From Candidatus Zhuqueibacterota bacterium (GTDB lineage Bacteria; Zhuqueibacterota; Zhuqueibacteria; Residuimicrobiales; Residuimicrobiaceae): a DNA stretch of 22,508 nt. The position numbers and the translations under genes were made by a program. Positions 21,611-22,508 of this stretch are shown in pieces (position 1 is the stretch's first letter; each line of letters opens with the position of its first letter). The DNA lies in the NCBI GenBank assembly GCA_016934435.1, contig JAFGSU010000048.1, positions 1 to 22,508 of the forward strand, read 5' to 3'. A model generated the notes under the pieces. It made no database searches and was not told the origin of the DNA. It saw only the letters and a list, made by a program, of their open reading frames with translations.

Positions 21611-22508
21611 ATGGAGCAAAGATCGCGCAGAAAATTTATTGAAAACAGTTTGCTATTGGGATGTTATGCCGCATCCGGATTCCTCTATTCACCTCTATTC
21701 ACATGCCGCAGCAGACAGGAGAGTAACTCAGCGACAAAGATTGGCGAGCAGGTGGATAACCAGCAACCGGCTCCTGCCGCAGCGGAGCCTTCCTATTTAA
21801 ACCTGCACCGGAGCGGTGAGTTGAAAAAACGCGGTGAGCAGCTCTGGAATATGATGGGCCAATGTTGCCTCTGTCCCAGAGAATGCGGCGCCGATCGCCT
21901 CAACGGTGAGCGCGGTTTTTGTGGGGCCACGGCGCAGCTGGAGATTTCCGCGTATCATCCGCATCTCGGCGAAGAAGATTCCCTGGTCGGCAGCAATGGA
22001 TCCGGCACGATTTTTTTCACCAACTGCGGTTTGCGCTGCGTTTTTTGCATCAACTGGGAAATCAGTCAGGGTGGTCGAGGCCAGGAAAAATCGCTGCAGC
22101 AACTGGCTGAGATGATGCTGCATCTGCAGCGCATGGGCTGCCACAATATCAATGTGGTGACGCCGACGCATTATTCGGCTCACATCCTGTTAGCGCTCGA
22201 TATGGCCGCCGCCAAAGGTCTGCGCCTGCCGCTGGTGTACAACACCTGCGGCTGGGAGCGCCTCGAGATTCTACAACTGCTGGACGGCATTGTCGACATC
22301 TATCTGCCGGATTTCAAGTATGCCGATTCCGAGATGGCGGCAAAATATTCTTCACAGGCAGACACCTACCCGCAGGTAACTCGGCAGGCACTGCTGGAGA
22401 TGCACCGTCAGGTGGGCACCGCCAAACCCGCCGACGACGGTCTGATGTATCGGGGATTGATGATCCGCCACCTGGTCATGCCCAACAACGTCGGCGGCAC
22501 AAAAAAAG
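21611..22508 (+). CDS. Radical SAM protein (PflX/PflA-like) with Tat-lipoprotein-like N-terminus, partial
   Basis: I read 299 codons from ATG 21611 (GAGGTG 5 nt upstream) to the window edge, so the 3' end is missing. Residues 85-105 (CCLCPRECGADRLNGERGFC) and 139-146 (CGLRCVFC, the C-x3-C-x2-C cluster motif), then INWEIS, match the PflX-like activating-enzyme family; VVTPTHY and VYNTCGWER follow. The protein begins MEQRSRRKFIENSLLLGC: SRRKFI fits the twin-arginine motif S-R-R-x-F-L, and LLGC with Cys18 fits a lipobox. A Pro/Ala/Gln linker (~35-62) follows. Export of a radical SAM enzyme is unexpected. Internal ATGs at residues 81-82 would omit the signal but sit just before the first Cys motif. 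Confidence 0.85.
   Translation, partial: MEQRSRRKFIENSLLLGCYAASGFLYSPLFTCRSRQESNSATKIGEQVDNQQPAPAAAEPSYLNLHRSGELKKRGEQLWNMMGQCCLCPRECGADRLNGERGFCGATAQLEISAYHPHLGEEDSLVGSNGSGTIFFTNCGLRCVFCINWEISQGGRGQEKSLQQLAEMMLHLQRMGCHNINVVTPTHYSAHILLALDMAAAKGLRLPLVYNTCGWERLEILQLLDGIVDIYLPDFKYADSEMAAKYSSQADTYPQVTRQALLEMHRQVGTAKPADDGLMYRGLMIRHLVMPNNVGGTKK

Noticed and set aside
21591..21800. 69-codon ORF overlapping the radical SAM start
   Set aside because: It is out of frame with the clearly coding 21611 frame and resembles no protein.

Overview
The window reads as a chromosomal stretch from a Gram-negative bacterium of moderate GC content. It has LPS genes (lptC, kdsD), many lipobox proteins with spacers such as NPLDPKNP, a secreted protein ending in a FlgD-like / type IX-type sorting domain (FPNPFN), a Ser/Thr kinase fused to a PD40 propeller, and a sigma-54 activator. 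Together these suggest the FCB superphylum or a related candidate phylum (KSB1, Calditrichota or similar). That placement is inference; no rRNA is present.

Layout. Positions 1-5648 are on the minus strand: pyrG, a CsgG-like protein, an Omp28-like lipoprotein and an Ig-like lipoprotein, joined by 1-4 nt stop/start overlaps, then kdsD and the 5' end of lptC. Positions 5762-7022 carry gatC and the L21/L27 pair (rplU-rpmA) with a clear terminator. Positions 7023-9169 hold an orphan lipoprotein bracketed by two ~160 bp elements with similar terminal inverted repeats and other hairpin repeats. Positions 9170-13981 (minus) look like a signalling cluster: a kinase-PD40 gene split by an in-frame TGA, a GAF-AAA-HTH sigma-54 activator, and a stand-alone degenerate receiver domain. 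The receiver is preceded by a candidate -24/-12 promoter and an upstream palindrome. Positions 14427-15011 (+) encode a YceI protein behind a leader predicted to fold as a three-way junction. Positions 15511-19344 (minus) encode a 1277-residue multidomain secreted protein. Positions 19895-21364 (+) carry an Rrf2 regulator with an NsrR-like operator, a DUF438/PAS protein lacking hemerythrin, a DUF1858 ORF and a methyltransferase remnant. The window ends inside a radical SAM gene with a Tat-like lipoprotein signal.

The most striking feature outside genes is a family of five ~86 bp structured repeats (6179, 7103, 14061, 19363, 21423). All are intergenic, all lie in the same orientation, all sit upstream of a gene start, and they fall into two subfamilies. 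They share complementary ends (GATTCGGTGT/ACACCGAATC type) and an internal CAGG...CCTG hairpin.

How the genes may work together (inference): the kinase, activator and pseudo-receiver may form one regulatory circuit; the Rrf2 cluster looks like a nitric-oxide or Fe-S stress module; and the pyrG-lptC run mixes nucleotide synthesis with envelope biogenesis.
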